This document shows, in pieces, positions 39,974 to 49,499 of a stretch of DNA of 64,000 nucleotides (position 1 is its first letter; each line of letters starts with the position of its first letter). Source of the DNA: Beroe forskalii (taxonomy: Eukaryota > Ctenophora > Nuda > Beroida > Beroidae); contig WFMF01000169.1 of NCBI GenBank assembly GCA_011033025.1, forward strand, positions 62,001 to 126,000, in the 5' to 3' direction. Both the position numbers and the translations under genes were made by a program. The notes under the pieces were generated by a model that was given only the letters and a program-made list of their open reading frames with translations, was not told the DNA's origin and did not search any database.

Positions 39974-40033
39974 GTGGATTTGGCGAAGATCTTCTCTTTT
40001 GACGATGAGGAGGACGACACTCCCCCACCTGAG
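39974..40033 (+). CDS. Kv channel exon 4: T1-S1 linker
   Basis: A 60-nt exon with acceptor CACTTCCCAG and a consensus GTGAGT donor, in frame throughout. It encodes the end of T1 (VDLAKIFSF) and an acidic DDEEDDTPPPE linker. The linker leads to the first membrane segment, as in Shaker channels where acidic residues and prolines occupy this position. Confidence 0.9.
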
Positions 40034-40192
40034 GTGAGTTGCTGTGATTAACAGTGCTGCAATATTTGGGATGAGATTCGAATAACTTGCTGAAATTATC
40101 TGGCTAAAACAATGCTCTCAATCATCTCAACTCAGTGATTTTCCAATTCATGGTCTATTCTGAATTTCTGAAATCCATTGAAATATTTTCAG

Positions 40193-41032
40193 CTCTCACT
40201 CCGACAGAAGCTTCACAATTTCCTGATGGATCCCCACTACTCCAAGGCAGCGATGGTGTGGGCCTTCTGCGACATGCTGGCCATCATATTCTCCGTCATA
40301 TTGCTCGTCGCAGAGTCAGTCCCCACTGCAACCAAATACTTTAACGATCAGAGCTACGAGATTTACTACCTGTTATACGGACTTGAAATCCTCATCAACG
40401 GATTCTTCACATTGGACTTCACCCTCAAACTAATTTCATGGCCTAAACCATGGCTCTTTCTGAAAAACGTTTTAAACGTACTGGACCTTCTAGCCATCCT
40501 CCCATTCTACATAGAACTCGTGGCCATGTTCACCTCAGAGTCCGGGGCCGCCGGAGACAAGTTCGTGGTGCTCCGGATCTGCCGGACGAGCAGAGTGGTG
40601 CGTATATTCCGGTTTATCCGGCACTCCAAGGAGCTGATCGTGGTGATGAAGGTGATTGCGGGGGCGGTGCGGGAGTTCGTGCTGCTCTCCCTCCTCATCG
40701 CCATCTTCGTGCTCCTCTTTGGCACGCTCATGTACTACGCGGAGCTGGGCCAGGATTCCGGCTTTGACAGCATCCTGCTGGGCTGCTGGTGGAGCATAGT
40801 CACTGTCACTACAGTGGGGTACGGGGACCTCTCTCCTACCTCCACTGTCGGCAGACTCATCGGCTCCGTGGCAGTCGTGCTCGGCATCGTCATTCTAGCG
40901 CTACCCATGACTGTTATTGTTTCAAAGTTCAACGAGTCGTATGGGGCCGAGAAGAGGAAAGCAGAAAAGAAGACACTTGCGAAAATCAGAGCTCGGGCCG
41001 GCTTATTGCCGGAGGAAGATGGCGACGTGTGA
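40193..41032 (+). CDS. Kv channel exon 5: six-transmembrane core of Shaker-like K+ channel
   Basis: Acceptor ATATTTTCAG. The 280 codons end in TGA. In the 497-residue model: S1 about 239-262, S2 278-300, S3 with NVLDLLAILPFYIEL, S4 with six arginines every third residue (346-361) followed by HSK, S5, and the pore with TTVGYGD (424-430). S6 ends ALPMTVIVSKF, and a basic C-terminal tail follows. A complete S4 and selectivity filter indicate a voltage-gated, K+-selective pore in the plasma membrane. The S6 hinge is PMT, where most Kv1 channels have PVP. PIT/PVT-type hinges are known in silent modulatory Kv subunits of other animals. The most likely class is Kv1/Shaker-like. Whether it conducts alone is open. 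Confidence 0.97.
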   Translation, partial: LSLRQKLHNFLMDPHYSKAAMVWAFCDMLAIIFSVILLVAESVPTATKYFNDQSYEIYYLLYGLEILINGFFTLDFTLKLISWPKPWLFLKNVLNVLDLLAILPFYIELVAMFTSESGAAGDKFVVLRICRTSRVVRIFRFIRHSKELIVVMKVIAGAVREFVLLSLLIAIFVLLFGTLMYYAELGQDSGFDSILLGCWWSIVTVTTVGYGDLSPTSTVGRLIGSVAVVLGIVILALPMTVIVSKFNESYGAEKRKAEKKTLAKIRARAGLLPEEDGDV

Positions 41033-41938
41033 AAACGGTAGACCTATTTTTATCATCCAGTTCACTTCATTAATCAACACAAAACCTCATGAGACGGAGA
41101 GCAAACATAAGGAGGTTAAAGAAAACGATGGAAGATATGTACCATGACGCAGTCACACTATCATCGAACCGAATCTGGAGGCAGAGGTCCAATCTGATCC
41201 ATAGTAGCTCCATCATCAATACAGAGATACGGTCATCAAGAAACACTGAGGCAGATATTATCGCTCACTTCGGGGAAGAAGGAGAGTGAGATATCGTCAG
41301 ATAGTTTTTACGTGTGAAATTACCGTTCATTTGTACTTTTTAAACAGTGAAGATGGCAGAGAGATCAGACTGTGATTTGTGAATTGTTATTTATTGAAGA
41401 ATTTATTGATCAGTCTCATCTTCTGGTTGAGGTTGTGTTGCAGTGTCTCAAGAATTTCACATGGCACAAAACGAATGACAACGTGATAATATTATGTGGT
41501 CAATGAAGAGTGTTCAAATTATCATATGCGGGCGCTTATTCGTGACAGAACTTTAAGTTATATGAATTGGTTTTAGAATTAATGTATCGTAAAGTTTAGC
41601 TTCAGAATAGAATTAAATCCATGGTGATAAAATCGTATCATCTTACTGTAGCTGATTGACACTAGTAATAGTATTTTGATTGATGAATTCAGAAAACTTA
41701 CCGGAATATTTTATTTGAGTATTTGAAATTAATGAAGAATATTTATCCTTATGGGTTATGTCTTGCAATTCAATTAAAGATGACAAAATAGTATTTTTAA
41801 TAGAATATCATTTCCATCAAAAAATGAAGCTTATTGACGGTTGACCATTGCCTCTTTCAATTCAGTATTTACTTTGATCTCCCAATCCCATTTCTAAAAC
41901 GTTGAAAATAAAAAATATTATTATTACCTTCCACCTTC
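41033..41938 (+). other. Kv channel 3'UTR with polyadenylation signal
   Basis: AT-rich sequence follows the stop codon. An AATAAA hexamer lies at about 41,907-41,912. A 66-codon open frame at 41,089-41,289 begins in the UTR and has a basic, protein-like composition. It lacks a clear splice link to exon 5, so it is described only as a UTR frame. Confidence 0.5.
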
Positions 41939-42089
41939 AAGGACATTCTTACTCCATGTTACGGAGCCTTATTTTGCGCGCGCAAGCGCGCCTCTTCAGA
42001 GAAGAGGCAAAATGTTTGTGACTTTTCTACGAAAAGCGCGCGCAAGCGCGAACAAACAGGGACACGTAACATGTGGTAAGGACATTCTT
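41939..42089. mobile_element. Short MITE-like insertion flanked by 12-bp direct repeats
   Basis: The direct repeat AAGGACATTCTT occurs at 41,939-41,950 and 42,078-42,089. Just inside, CATGTTACG and CGTAACATG form an inverted pair. Further in are two copies of GCGCGCGCAAGCGCG and a central CCTCTTC/GAAGAGG hairpin. Flanking direct repeats plus terminal inverted repeats in a non-coding 150-bp segment indicate a small non-autonomous transposon. Confidence 0.6.
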
Positions 42090-42589
42090 GTAACAGGTCC
42101 ATATTCAAAGTCAAAGTCCTATACTAGAAGTAGAATAATCAAGAAATTTTGCTTTTCAATTATTTTCTCCAACTTTGATCCTTTCTGTCGTTGATGGTAT
42201 TTCAATTCAATAGTACAACTGCATAAGGTCATTTAACAATGCAGTGTACGGACGTTACAAGACAAATCGCCACCCCTCTGAGATCGGTGTCTTGAAGGAT
42301 CTTAAATCAAAGGTGATGAATTTGGAAGGCGTGTGATCCTGATTTAAAAAAGGAAGGATCTACGGTACATGACGCCGCGCGATCTCAGAAATTTTAGAAG
42401 AATTGTCATTTCTCGAGGTGGGGGATGCACCCCGTGTATACTAGCGGACGAGATAAAACACGATGTGACTGATCAAGGCGGTAATTAGCCAATGGGACAA
42501 ATAATTTTATTGCATGTTTTTTACCGGAGTTTGCAGTTAAATGAGACACCATTATCACTCTCTGAATGTAATGCAATTGCATGTTGTGT
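42090..42589. other. Intergenic sequence
   Basis: No gene or repeat recognised. Sequence words of the following CCAATGG field begin to appear at its right end. Confidence 0.4.
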
Positions 42590-44300
42590 AGAACAATGGT
42601 GAATTGGTACAACGTGTACCCCATCACCATTGGTGCAATGAGCGATCCCATTGGATACCAATGGAACCATTCACTAAAATGGTGTTCAATAAAAAATTAT
42701 GGTCTAACAGTCAAAAACAACACTTTATAGTGTCATCGCACCATACAGGTGCCATTGGCAATTATATAGTGCGGTGTGCGTAATTAAAATGGCTTTTCAA
42801 TAGTTTTTGTCGCCAATTTCGCACTATACAATGGTGTCATTAAAGCAAACAATGGTTGCAATTGTCACCAGGTCATTTAGTGCGATGTGTCACTGGACGG
42901 TAAAAGGCAAATAGGTGCGACTGGCACTTTTAACGGCCGCTAATCCATTTTCAGCAATTTACCAATGAGTTTGCAGTTGTATTTCAATTCCATAGTGCAA
43001 ATTGAATGATGATTACGAAGGTTGGGATTTTAAACGTTCAAAAATATTTTTTTGCCATTTAAAATTAAATGGCCCATTTGACAGCCCACCGTAGAGTGAC
43101 CAAAATGCTTTTGAAATTGAATGAATATTTCTAATAACCAATAATTTCCGTGTTCTATTGGTGACAATGAATGTGTCTCCACGCTCAAAAATATCACCAA
43201 TGCGGACAAATTCTGAATTGCGCTTCTATTGCATCATGGCAATTTCAAAATTGAATTTGGGCGATTGGTGTCATAGCGATGGTACATATCACCAATGGCA
43301 CCACGGCGATGGCGCCACTAGATGGATGGCAAAATGGACCGTTGGCATCCACTGCTTGTGTCAATGGTACCAATGGGCATTAAAATGCAATGGTACCAAA
43401 GTGTCGATATTGGTCCAATTGAACCATTTCAAAAATTGTGTCAATAGCGACATTAAGGCAATCATCTATGCCGATCACCATTAAGGAGAGTTCAGTTGCA
43501 CCATGACCAATGGTGCCAATGGACGTCACATTGGTGCCAATGGTCAATTGGCCCCTCTGGTGCCATGGCGTGCGCCAGTGACACCATTGGTCAATTCAAC
43601 CAATGGCGTAAACAACGACACATTTGACCATTGGTCAAGATGGCAATGGTGCCACTGTTTCCATGGTGTTTGGTTCTATTTCTACCATTGGTACCAATGG
43701 TGCCATTGGTGCCACAGGCACCATTAAAATGGCACCAATAGTGCCAATGGTAACAATGGTGCCATTTAAATGTTCAGAAATATTTCGGGCCATTTAAATG
43801 GCGCCATTGGCACCATACGTGCCAATGGTACCATTGGTACCAATATGTCCAATGGCACCAATAGTGCCAAATGTTCTATTGGTGTCAATGGCACTATTGT
43901 TGCTATATAAATGCTACCATTGGTGCCAATTGCATCATTGGCGCCAATGGCATCATCGTCGCCAATGGCACCATTGGTAAAGGTACCGATTGGTGCCACT
44001 CCCCTCTATTATGGTAATCTCGACGTTGGTATCGCTTGTCAGGCGTTGCCTGACCCCCTCGCGCGCGCGAAGCGCGCGCGCCACGACTCGCCACGACGTC
44101 AGACAAGGTATCGCTTCTTAATGGCACCATTAAAATGGTTCCATTGGCATCCAATCGCGATCGCCAATGGTTATTGGTACCAAAGGTCATGGGGCCATGG
44201 GCAATGGTACCAATGGCGAGAGGGTGCACTATTGGTACCATTTGTCCATTTAAGTCATCACCATTGGTGCCAATGGATCTTCATTGGTGATGGTCAATTG
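42590..44300. repeat. Self-complementary CCAATGG/CCATTGG repeat field
   Basis: For about 1.7 kb the sequence is saturated with TTGGTGCCAATGG- and ACCATTGGTACCAATGG-like words: alternating CCAATGG and CCATTGG spaced about nine bases apart, most densely from 43,250 to 44,010 and 44,110 to 44,300. Both strands read alike, so many nested hairpins are possible. The repeat is degenerate, not a clean array. Open frames rich in Met, Pro, Leu, Val and Ala (for example 43,911-44,384) are products of the repeat. It lies between the 3' ends of two convergent genes. Confidence 0.85.
44018..44115. repeat. GC-rich hairpin island within the CCAATGG field
   Basis: A GC-rich block contains GTCAGGCGTTGCCTGAC (a near-perfect hairpin) and CGCGCGCGAAGCGCGCGCG (palindromic). 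It is flanked by the repeated word GGTATCGCTT at 44,029-44,038 and 44,108-44,117. This looks like a small insertion with direct repeats. Confidence 0.5.
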
Positions 44301-44309
44301 GTGCCATCC

Positions 44310-44560
44310 CTGGCTGCGTTGCGGCTTGCGCGTACGCAGTACGCACACCTATGCGAGCGTAGGAAGCCAAACAACGTCTGGTAAGTCCGACTAGGATCAG
44401 ACATCAAGACGTCTGCGACAAGGCCAACTCCAAGGTTTGCTTGTCGGATGTCGTAAGACCCACGAATCTGCAAGTCGTGGCGCAACGCCTGACAAAGGTT
44501 TCCTAAGCCTGACAGTGACATAGGTGTGTGTGTACGCGCGCGGCGCTTCCCTTACCAATA
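44310..44560. mobile_element. Small inverted-repeat element
   Basis: CGTACGCAGTACGCACACCTATG near the left end and CATAGGTGTGTGTGTACGCGCG near the right end are imperfect inverted repeats around about 170 bp. AGGAA/TTCCT also pair inside. No coding capacity. Interpreted as a non-autonomous transposon remnant. Confidence 0.4.
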
Positions 44561-45734
44561 CCATACGGAGCGAAACAGGTTATACGTGTTTAGCAAGAAA
44601 ATTAGAGGTTGTCTGACCTTTAAATTATTTTGAATAAGTCGCGGCAAGTAAGTTATGCGAAGGGCCCCGTTGTTGGCCTGAGCTAAACAACCGCGTCTGA
44701 CAATAACAAACATGGCCAAAAACATTAAAACAATCGAATGAAAATAATAAGATAAAATTTAAACATCAAAATTAACATGATGAAAATTAATCATAGAAAT
44801 GTCATAATTTTAAACTGAAAAGAATTAAGCAGAATAAGATATTGTTAACATGTAAAAGTTATTCATTGATTCAGATTACGATTTAAGTGACAGTTATGTG
44901 CACTTTAAAAATCTTGCAAGTGGCAGAAACCTGAAAACTATTTAATCAAACGTTCGGATACTTGACCTGATTTACCATAATATTGTAGCTTGGAATAATT
45001 CAAATTGCGATCAGTATTATCTACATCTCGCATAACATGGGATTCTTTTGCAATTTTTAAGTCTTAATTAAAAGTACAGTCTAAACAGAAACTCAAAGCC
45101 CCCAGCAATATTATCGTTTTAATAAAACTTGGTTAACGATAGTTGATAATCATGGTTACATCTCGAATAAAATAGTTCTATGCAACACATAATTTCACCA
45201 TAAAAATAACTTCATCTCACTTTGAGAGGTTTGCTGATAATACCCAACGTTTCGGAGGGCCTTTGCATTTATTACAACAAAATCAGGGTATTTTGCGAAA
45301 AAATCCCCATTTTTCGCACCCCAATAAATTTCGATAAGACGACAATCGACATCCTCATACCTTAATTTCATTTAACGTTTTTGTAAACGTTTTTAAGCTT
45401 TATATATATTATATTGAAAAATCCACATATTTTGAAAGCCCCCCAAATTTTGATCCCTAGAATTATTGTACCACATGAGTATGTCTCGTAAAGTATCAAT
45501 TACCCCATCAAGTCGATGTTAAGAGCCGAAAAGATTTTCGCATTAGAACTTAGAAGTACACCGGTATAAGAATAAATATCAATTGGGCATTGGCAACTGT
45601 GCGGCTTATAATAAGAGATTAGTGAACACAAATTTTGTGCATCCATGCAAATAAAATTGAGTAGCACCAGATTCGAGAGTGCTACCATTGAATCTAGCAA
45701 TAAAAGGGATTACAGCTCTAGTCTACAGCGGGTG
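44561..45734. other. Downstream flank of ABC gene
   Basis: AT-rich, no gene. On the minus strand an AATAAA (TTTATT on the plus strand near 45,268) could serve as the ABC transcript's polyadenylation signal, but it is about 470 bases past the stop. Confidence 0.35.
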
Positions 45735-45932
45735 TTATGAAGATGAGACGAGTCTGGAGACCCTACGCAGGGTCTTGTAGTGAGGGCACTCTGTCTCTTC
45801 CAGTTCCTGCTTGCTGCCGAACGAGGCTATCCGGCCCTGGTTTAGCAGGAGCACTTGCTGGCAGGACAGCAGGGTGTCTGACCGCTGTCCGATCACGATA
45901 CGCGTTACGTTGTGCAGTACCTCGTCTAGCAC
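45735..45932 (-). CDS. ABCC-like transporter, last exon (end of NBD2)
   Basis: Acceptor CCCCTTCAG. The exon enters in phase 0 and ends at TAA (45,735-45,737). It encodes VLDEVLHNVTRIVIGQRSD, then QQVLLLNQGRIASFGS and a 20-residue tail. This matches the end of an ABCC NBD2, where the family has a TxxxIAHR(L) H-loop followed by xRVxVLxxG. Here the H-loop His is Gln (IGQRSD), which should impair ATP hydrolysis at that site. Confidence 0.9.
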   Translation of the reverse strand: MLDEVLHNVTRIVIGQRSDTLLSCQQVLLLNQGRIASFGSKQELEETECPHYKTLRRVSRLVSSS

Positions 45933-46112
45933 CTGAAGGGGGCACTGACTACAGGGCTCCGTTACATTATTCTATTTCTATTATTGCGTACTCAATCAAG
46001 GTTTCGTTGTTGCAGAGAAAAGGAGCGATTAAATGGCCAAATTTAAGTCACCAATGACAGTTACATCTATGTCAAGGCCATGATAACTCATTATAGAGGC
46101 TCAAAACATTAC

Positions 46113-46243
46113 CTGAGTAAAAACATGATGAAGGGTAGTGTCCGAGATGACCTTGGGCTCCTCAACAACCATTATGGTGTATCTGTTCAGGATCATTATA
46201 GCGAGGTACAGCAAACGCCTCGTTTCTCTGTCCAGATCATGTA
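46113..46243 (-). CDS. ABCC-like transporter exon: signature / Walker B region
   Basis: Acceptor ATATTTCAG, donor GTAATG. Enters phase 1, leaves phase 0. It encodes HDLDRETRRLLYLAIMIL, then RYTIMVVEEPKVISD. In ABCC proteins this is LSxGQRQLLCLARALL and ILVLDEATASVD. The register is clear. However, the LSxGQ signature has become DLDRE, the Walker B Asp is Glu (VVEE) and the D-loop SVD is ISD. The reading frame and splice sites are intact despite loss of the catalytic motifs. Confidence 0.9.
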
Positions 46244-46545
46244 CTGAAATATGGAATTGAGCAAAGGTACTACAAACTGATATCCAAATAAAAAAGCTTG
46301 CATTCATTGATTGGAGCTCAATGAATGCTTATTGAGTGGAACAAATCAAATTTATATATTGATCAAAATCCAATCAGCACTCTTTGATTGAAATTTAATA
46401 AACCTCAATTGACTGAAAACCAACTAAACAACAAACGCGAACGTCGGTATCAATAGAAAAGAGTCCACAGTCTTATCTATGAAGGTGTATGGGTATATAA
46501 CAAACATAAAATAAATTCTAAGGGAAGTTGTCAAATTGAACATAC

Positions 46546-46661
46546 TTTCTTCTGAATTCAGACCACTGGATCGACTTGATACAAGTTCTTTTAACTTGAC
46601 TATCTCCAGCGCCGACCAGATCTCTTCATCTTCAAAGCGCTCAGCTGGATCCAAGTTCAGC
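46546..46661 (-). CDS. ABCC-like transporter exon: NBD2 helical subdomain
   Basis: Acceptor TCAAACCAG, donor GTATGT. Enters phase 2, leaves phase 1. It encodes LNLDPAERFEDEEIWSALEI, then VKLKELVSS and GLNSEE. This is the highly recognisable ABCC NBD2 stretch (family pattern R-x-NLDP...D/E-x-x-W-x-AL-x-x-x-x-LK-x-x-V). It identifies the gene as subfamily C and the domain as the second NBD. Confidence 0.95.
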
Positions 46662-47113
46662 CTGGTTTGAGGTAAATGCCGTTGAGTGGAAATTCCATCA
46701 TTTTAGCTGCATTGAAATGAAATGCACATAAATTTAAACCACATGTGCGCGGCTTGCAACGCGCAACCTATACGCGCGTACACTCGAAAACGTCCTCGCG
46801 CCCTTCGCAAAAGCTGGTTTCTGAAGACAAATTTGCAAGGGACCGTGAATGAGCCATTAAATGAAACGCAATATTTTATGCTCATATGAAATTGCTTTTC
46901 CACAGCCGAAGGATACATTACACTGAACTTAGCATGCTGAGAATTGGGCTCAAATATGAAACCTATCAGGAGACACTTACATTTAATAAGGGCGGTTTGG
47001 AACACCCTAAAATAAAATGCGCATCGTTCGATTTCTCGCAACAAATTTACCGAATATGAGTATTACAATATAACTTGAGTATAACAATATTATGAAAGTA
47101 ATGGATTAAGTAC

Positions 47114-47242
47114 CTTATGGATCCTTGGAATAGAGGTGGATCAGTTGGAACGAATCCAATAGATCCACGCAGGTCTTCCAAGGAGAGTGCCTTTGAATCC
47201 CACTCATCTATCTTTATATCACCATTGTGTAGATGAAGTGAC
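47114..47242 (-). CDS. ABCC-like transporter exon: Q-loop region of NBD2
   Basis: Acceptor TTTCTTACAG, donor GTACTT. Enters and leaves in phase 2. It encodes NGDIKIDEWDSKALSLEDLR, then IGFVPTDPPLFQGSI, corresponding to the ABCC GxIxIDGxDI...LxDLR...IPQDPxLFxGTIR stretch. The Q-loop Gln (PQDP) is Thr (PTDP). The exon needs two bases from its predecessor, but the exon at 49,282 ends in phase 0. An intervening exon of length 3n+2, which should carry Walker A, is therefore expected and not seen. Confidence 0.93.
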
Positions 47243-49281
47243 CTGTAAGAAAAGTAATTGGTATCCGTCACTCAAATAATAATAATAACAAGTATTCTGA
47301 TGCATGTTAAATCACGTACCCAGTTCACTGTTCACATCACATTCAAGGTAACATGAGAACAGTGCGAGTGTAAGTGTGTAGGTACTGAAATTCAACGATT
47401 TAATTCCGGAATTAAAATATAAATATGCCCGAAGTTAAACAATTACACTCAACAATAATAACCTGCTTGCTTATACCAACGTTGAATGATTGGACCCCAA
47501 TTACAAAGGACGATTAATAATAATATTCAGAATATTCATGAATATATGCCAGCAGCTTTGCTTCACTGGTTTCTACAATTTCCTTCGTCCCAATGTAGGA
47601 ATACACATTAGCATATTATGATGATTATTATTTGCGGAGCAAGTTCAGAGTTTTAACTTTTACTAGAATCGCGTTACCTCACACTCAGCCCCCTTAAATT
47701 ACATTTCCAGTCTACCTTAAGTGCTCGAGAGAGTGTGTCTGTGTGTGTGTCTGTGTGTATGTGTATTCTCGTGAATGACGGATGTAGCCTGCGTCTGATT
47801 TAAAACTTGTAGGTTTTCAGTCATAATCATATACAGGAGACAGGTATTGTAATAGAAAATGAACATGTTTTTACTCTAATATATGTCCTATGAAGGTATG
47901 ATGAGTACTTTATGGAAAACTCATGTGATAGTTCTAGGTATATTGATTAATGATAGCGTGAATCAGCAGAATGTACTATGTACTGTATAGACTTGTACTT
48001 GTACTCCTCCAGCACAACACTCTAGTGTGCTAATTTGCGGGGAAACGTGCGAAACTTGGCACATTCGTGCAGCGCTCTATAGTACTGACTGTGTCGGTAT
48101 TGCGTCAAATGTAAATACCAAGTGGTCAGGAAAGAGACGTAGCTATCAAACATGTAGTACCTATCGTACTTCCAAAATAGAATAGGCAAATTACTTAACC
48201 CCCTCCTCAACATACATTCCCTCTTTTTACCCCCCCCCCCTTGCCTCAAAATGAGGGGTACAACCTGAAGAAAGAGTTACAATGAGGTTTCACCCCCTCT
48301 TTTACCTGAACATGAGGGGTACGATGAGGTTTTTACCACCCCGCCCCCCTTACCTCAACATGAGGGGTACAACCTGAACAAAAGGTGTACAATACTACAA
48401 TGAGGTTTCACCCCTCTTTTACCTGAACATGAGGGGTACAATGAGGTTTTTACCACCATTCTGAGAACTCCCCACTCCAAGTTTAGTTCCAGGTTGGATG
48501 GTCAGAGTTATGTTGCACAGCTGAGGTTCCTGGTCTGCCTGATGATATACTAGCATAAGAACATCCCGACATCACAGTGTACTTTGATTAAACAATTCAC
48601 AGTCATTATCAGTTCTGAGATTAATAAAACGCGACTGTTATTTTCACACAAAAAATGTACCAAGTATTGAATTTTCAATATTCACAAAAACGTATATAGC
48701 TGTATGTACAATGTATATAAACACGGAAAATATGTACAATGTACACACAAAACACACAGTGACGAAACTGCTACGACAGAGCCGTGTAGACAAGGCGTCA
48801 CATTGACGCCCAGTCAGGGCCTCCCACTAATAACATGCACGTTTCAAGGAATGCCTGATGCTCGCCCTTCCACGGCAGTCGGTGATAATATTATGAAAAT
48901 AATATGACCTACAATATATAACATAGTGTAACATCGCAAAGTAAAATGGTTTTCAGCTAGCAAGAGCCACCTTATTAGGAAGGTAAACATTAGATTTGTC
49001 TGGAGTGAGGGGACGTGTCATCAAGAAGAGATTAAAATATTAAACTGCCGTCATTTGTTCATAAATTTGTGTGCTCCCCAATGCCTATTAGAGTTCAAAC
49101 TTACAAAATACTATAAAATTTAGTAAATGCCAGCATCATTCTTATACGAAAATTTACGAGATTCACATGAAAAATTGAGTCAAATCCTCATTTTCCTTCG
49201 CACACTTGCACACAGTGGAACAGACAATACATCTAAAGACCCACCCCTGTCAACTCACTGACCCACCCCCTGTCAACTCAC
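47243..49281 (-). other. Intron lacking a recognisable Walker A exon
   Basis: By ABCC order the P-loop (GxxGxGKS/T) must be encoded here on the minus strand. I scanned the plus strand for complements of GGN-AAR followed by Ser/Thr codons and found none in a credible context. The interval holds a TG run near 47,738-47,760, an irregular tandem repeat rich in ACATGAGGGGTACAA at about 48,185-48,455, and a C run near 48,230-48,240. Confidence 0.6.
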
Positions 49282-49300
49282 CGACATGCTGGCAAACACA
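49256..49300 (-). repeat. Tandem duplication of a splice donor
   Basis: On the minus strand GTGAGTTGACAGGGGGTGGGTC is followed directly by a second near-identical copy, GTGAGTTGACAGGGGTGGGTC, with CAGT/CGGT before each. The real donor is at the exon end (GTGAGT at 49,276-49,281). The second GTGAGT sits about 25 bases into the intron. Confidence 0.75.
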
Positions 49301-49499
49301 TCCTGGAAAGTAACGCCCCCCTTGGGCGGCCAATCAGCGGGGGGCTTGAACCGGGGTGTGTCCTGCTCGAAGGGGGTGTGGTAAGCCAGGCTGACACAGT
49401 TATCCACCGATGTGAGGATAACATCACAGGAATCCAGGAGGTTCCAAATGAGGCGCGAGTGGTGTGCGGAAAGGAGGAGAAGGAGGAGCGAGAGGGCGA
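49282..49499 (-). CDS. ABCC-like transporter exon: last TM helix to NBD2 start
   Basis: Enters phase 1, leaves phase 0 at a GTGAGT donor. It encodes VALSLLLLLLSAHHSRLIWN, the last helix of TMD2. Then comes DVILTSVDNCVSLAYHTPFE, the ABCC linker in place of the usual MVSVERVxEY. PPADWPPKGGVTFQDVFAS follows, matching the family WPxxGxIxFxNV entry to NBD2. The acceptor is CTAG inside the first unit of the 32-bp minisatellite upstream, so the exon start and the array overlap. Phase agrees with exon 53,487-53,598. Confidence 0.9.

Noticed and set aside
43911-44384. 157-codon frame and overlapping antisense frames in the CCAATGG field
   Set aside because: Repeat-generated reading frames. Both strands and several frames are open.
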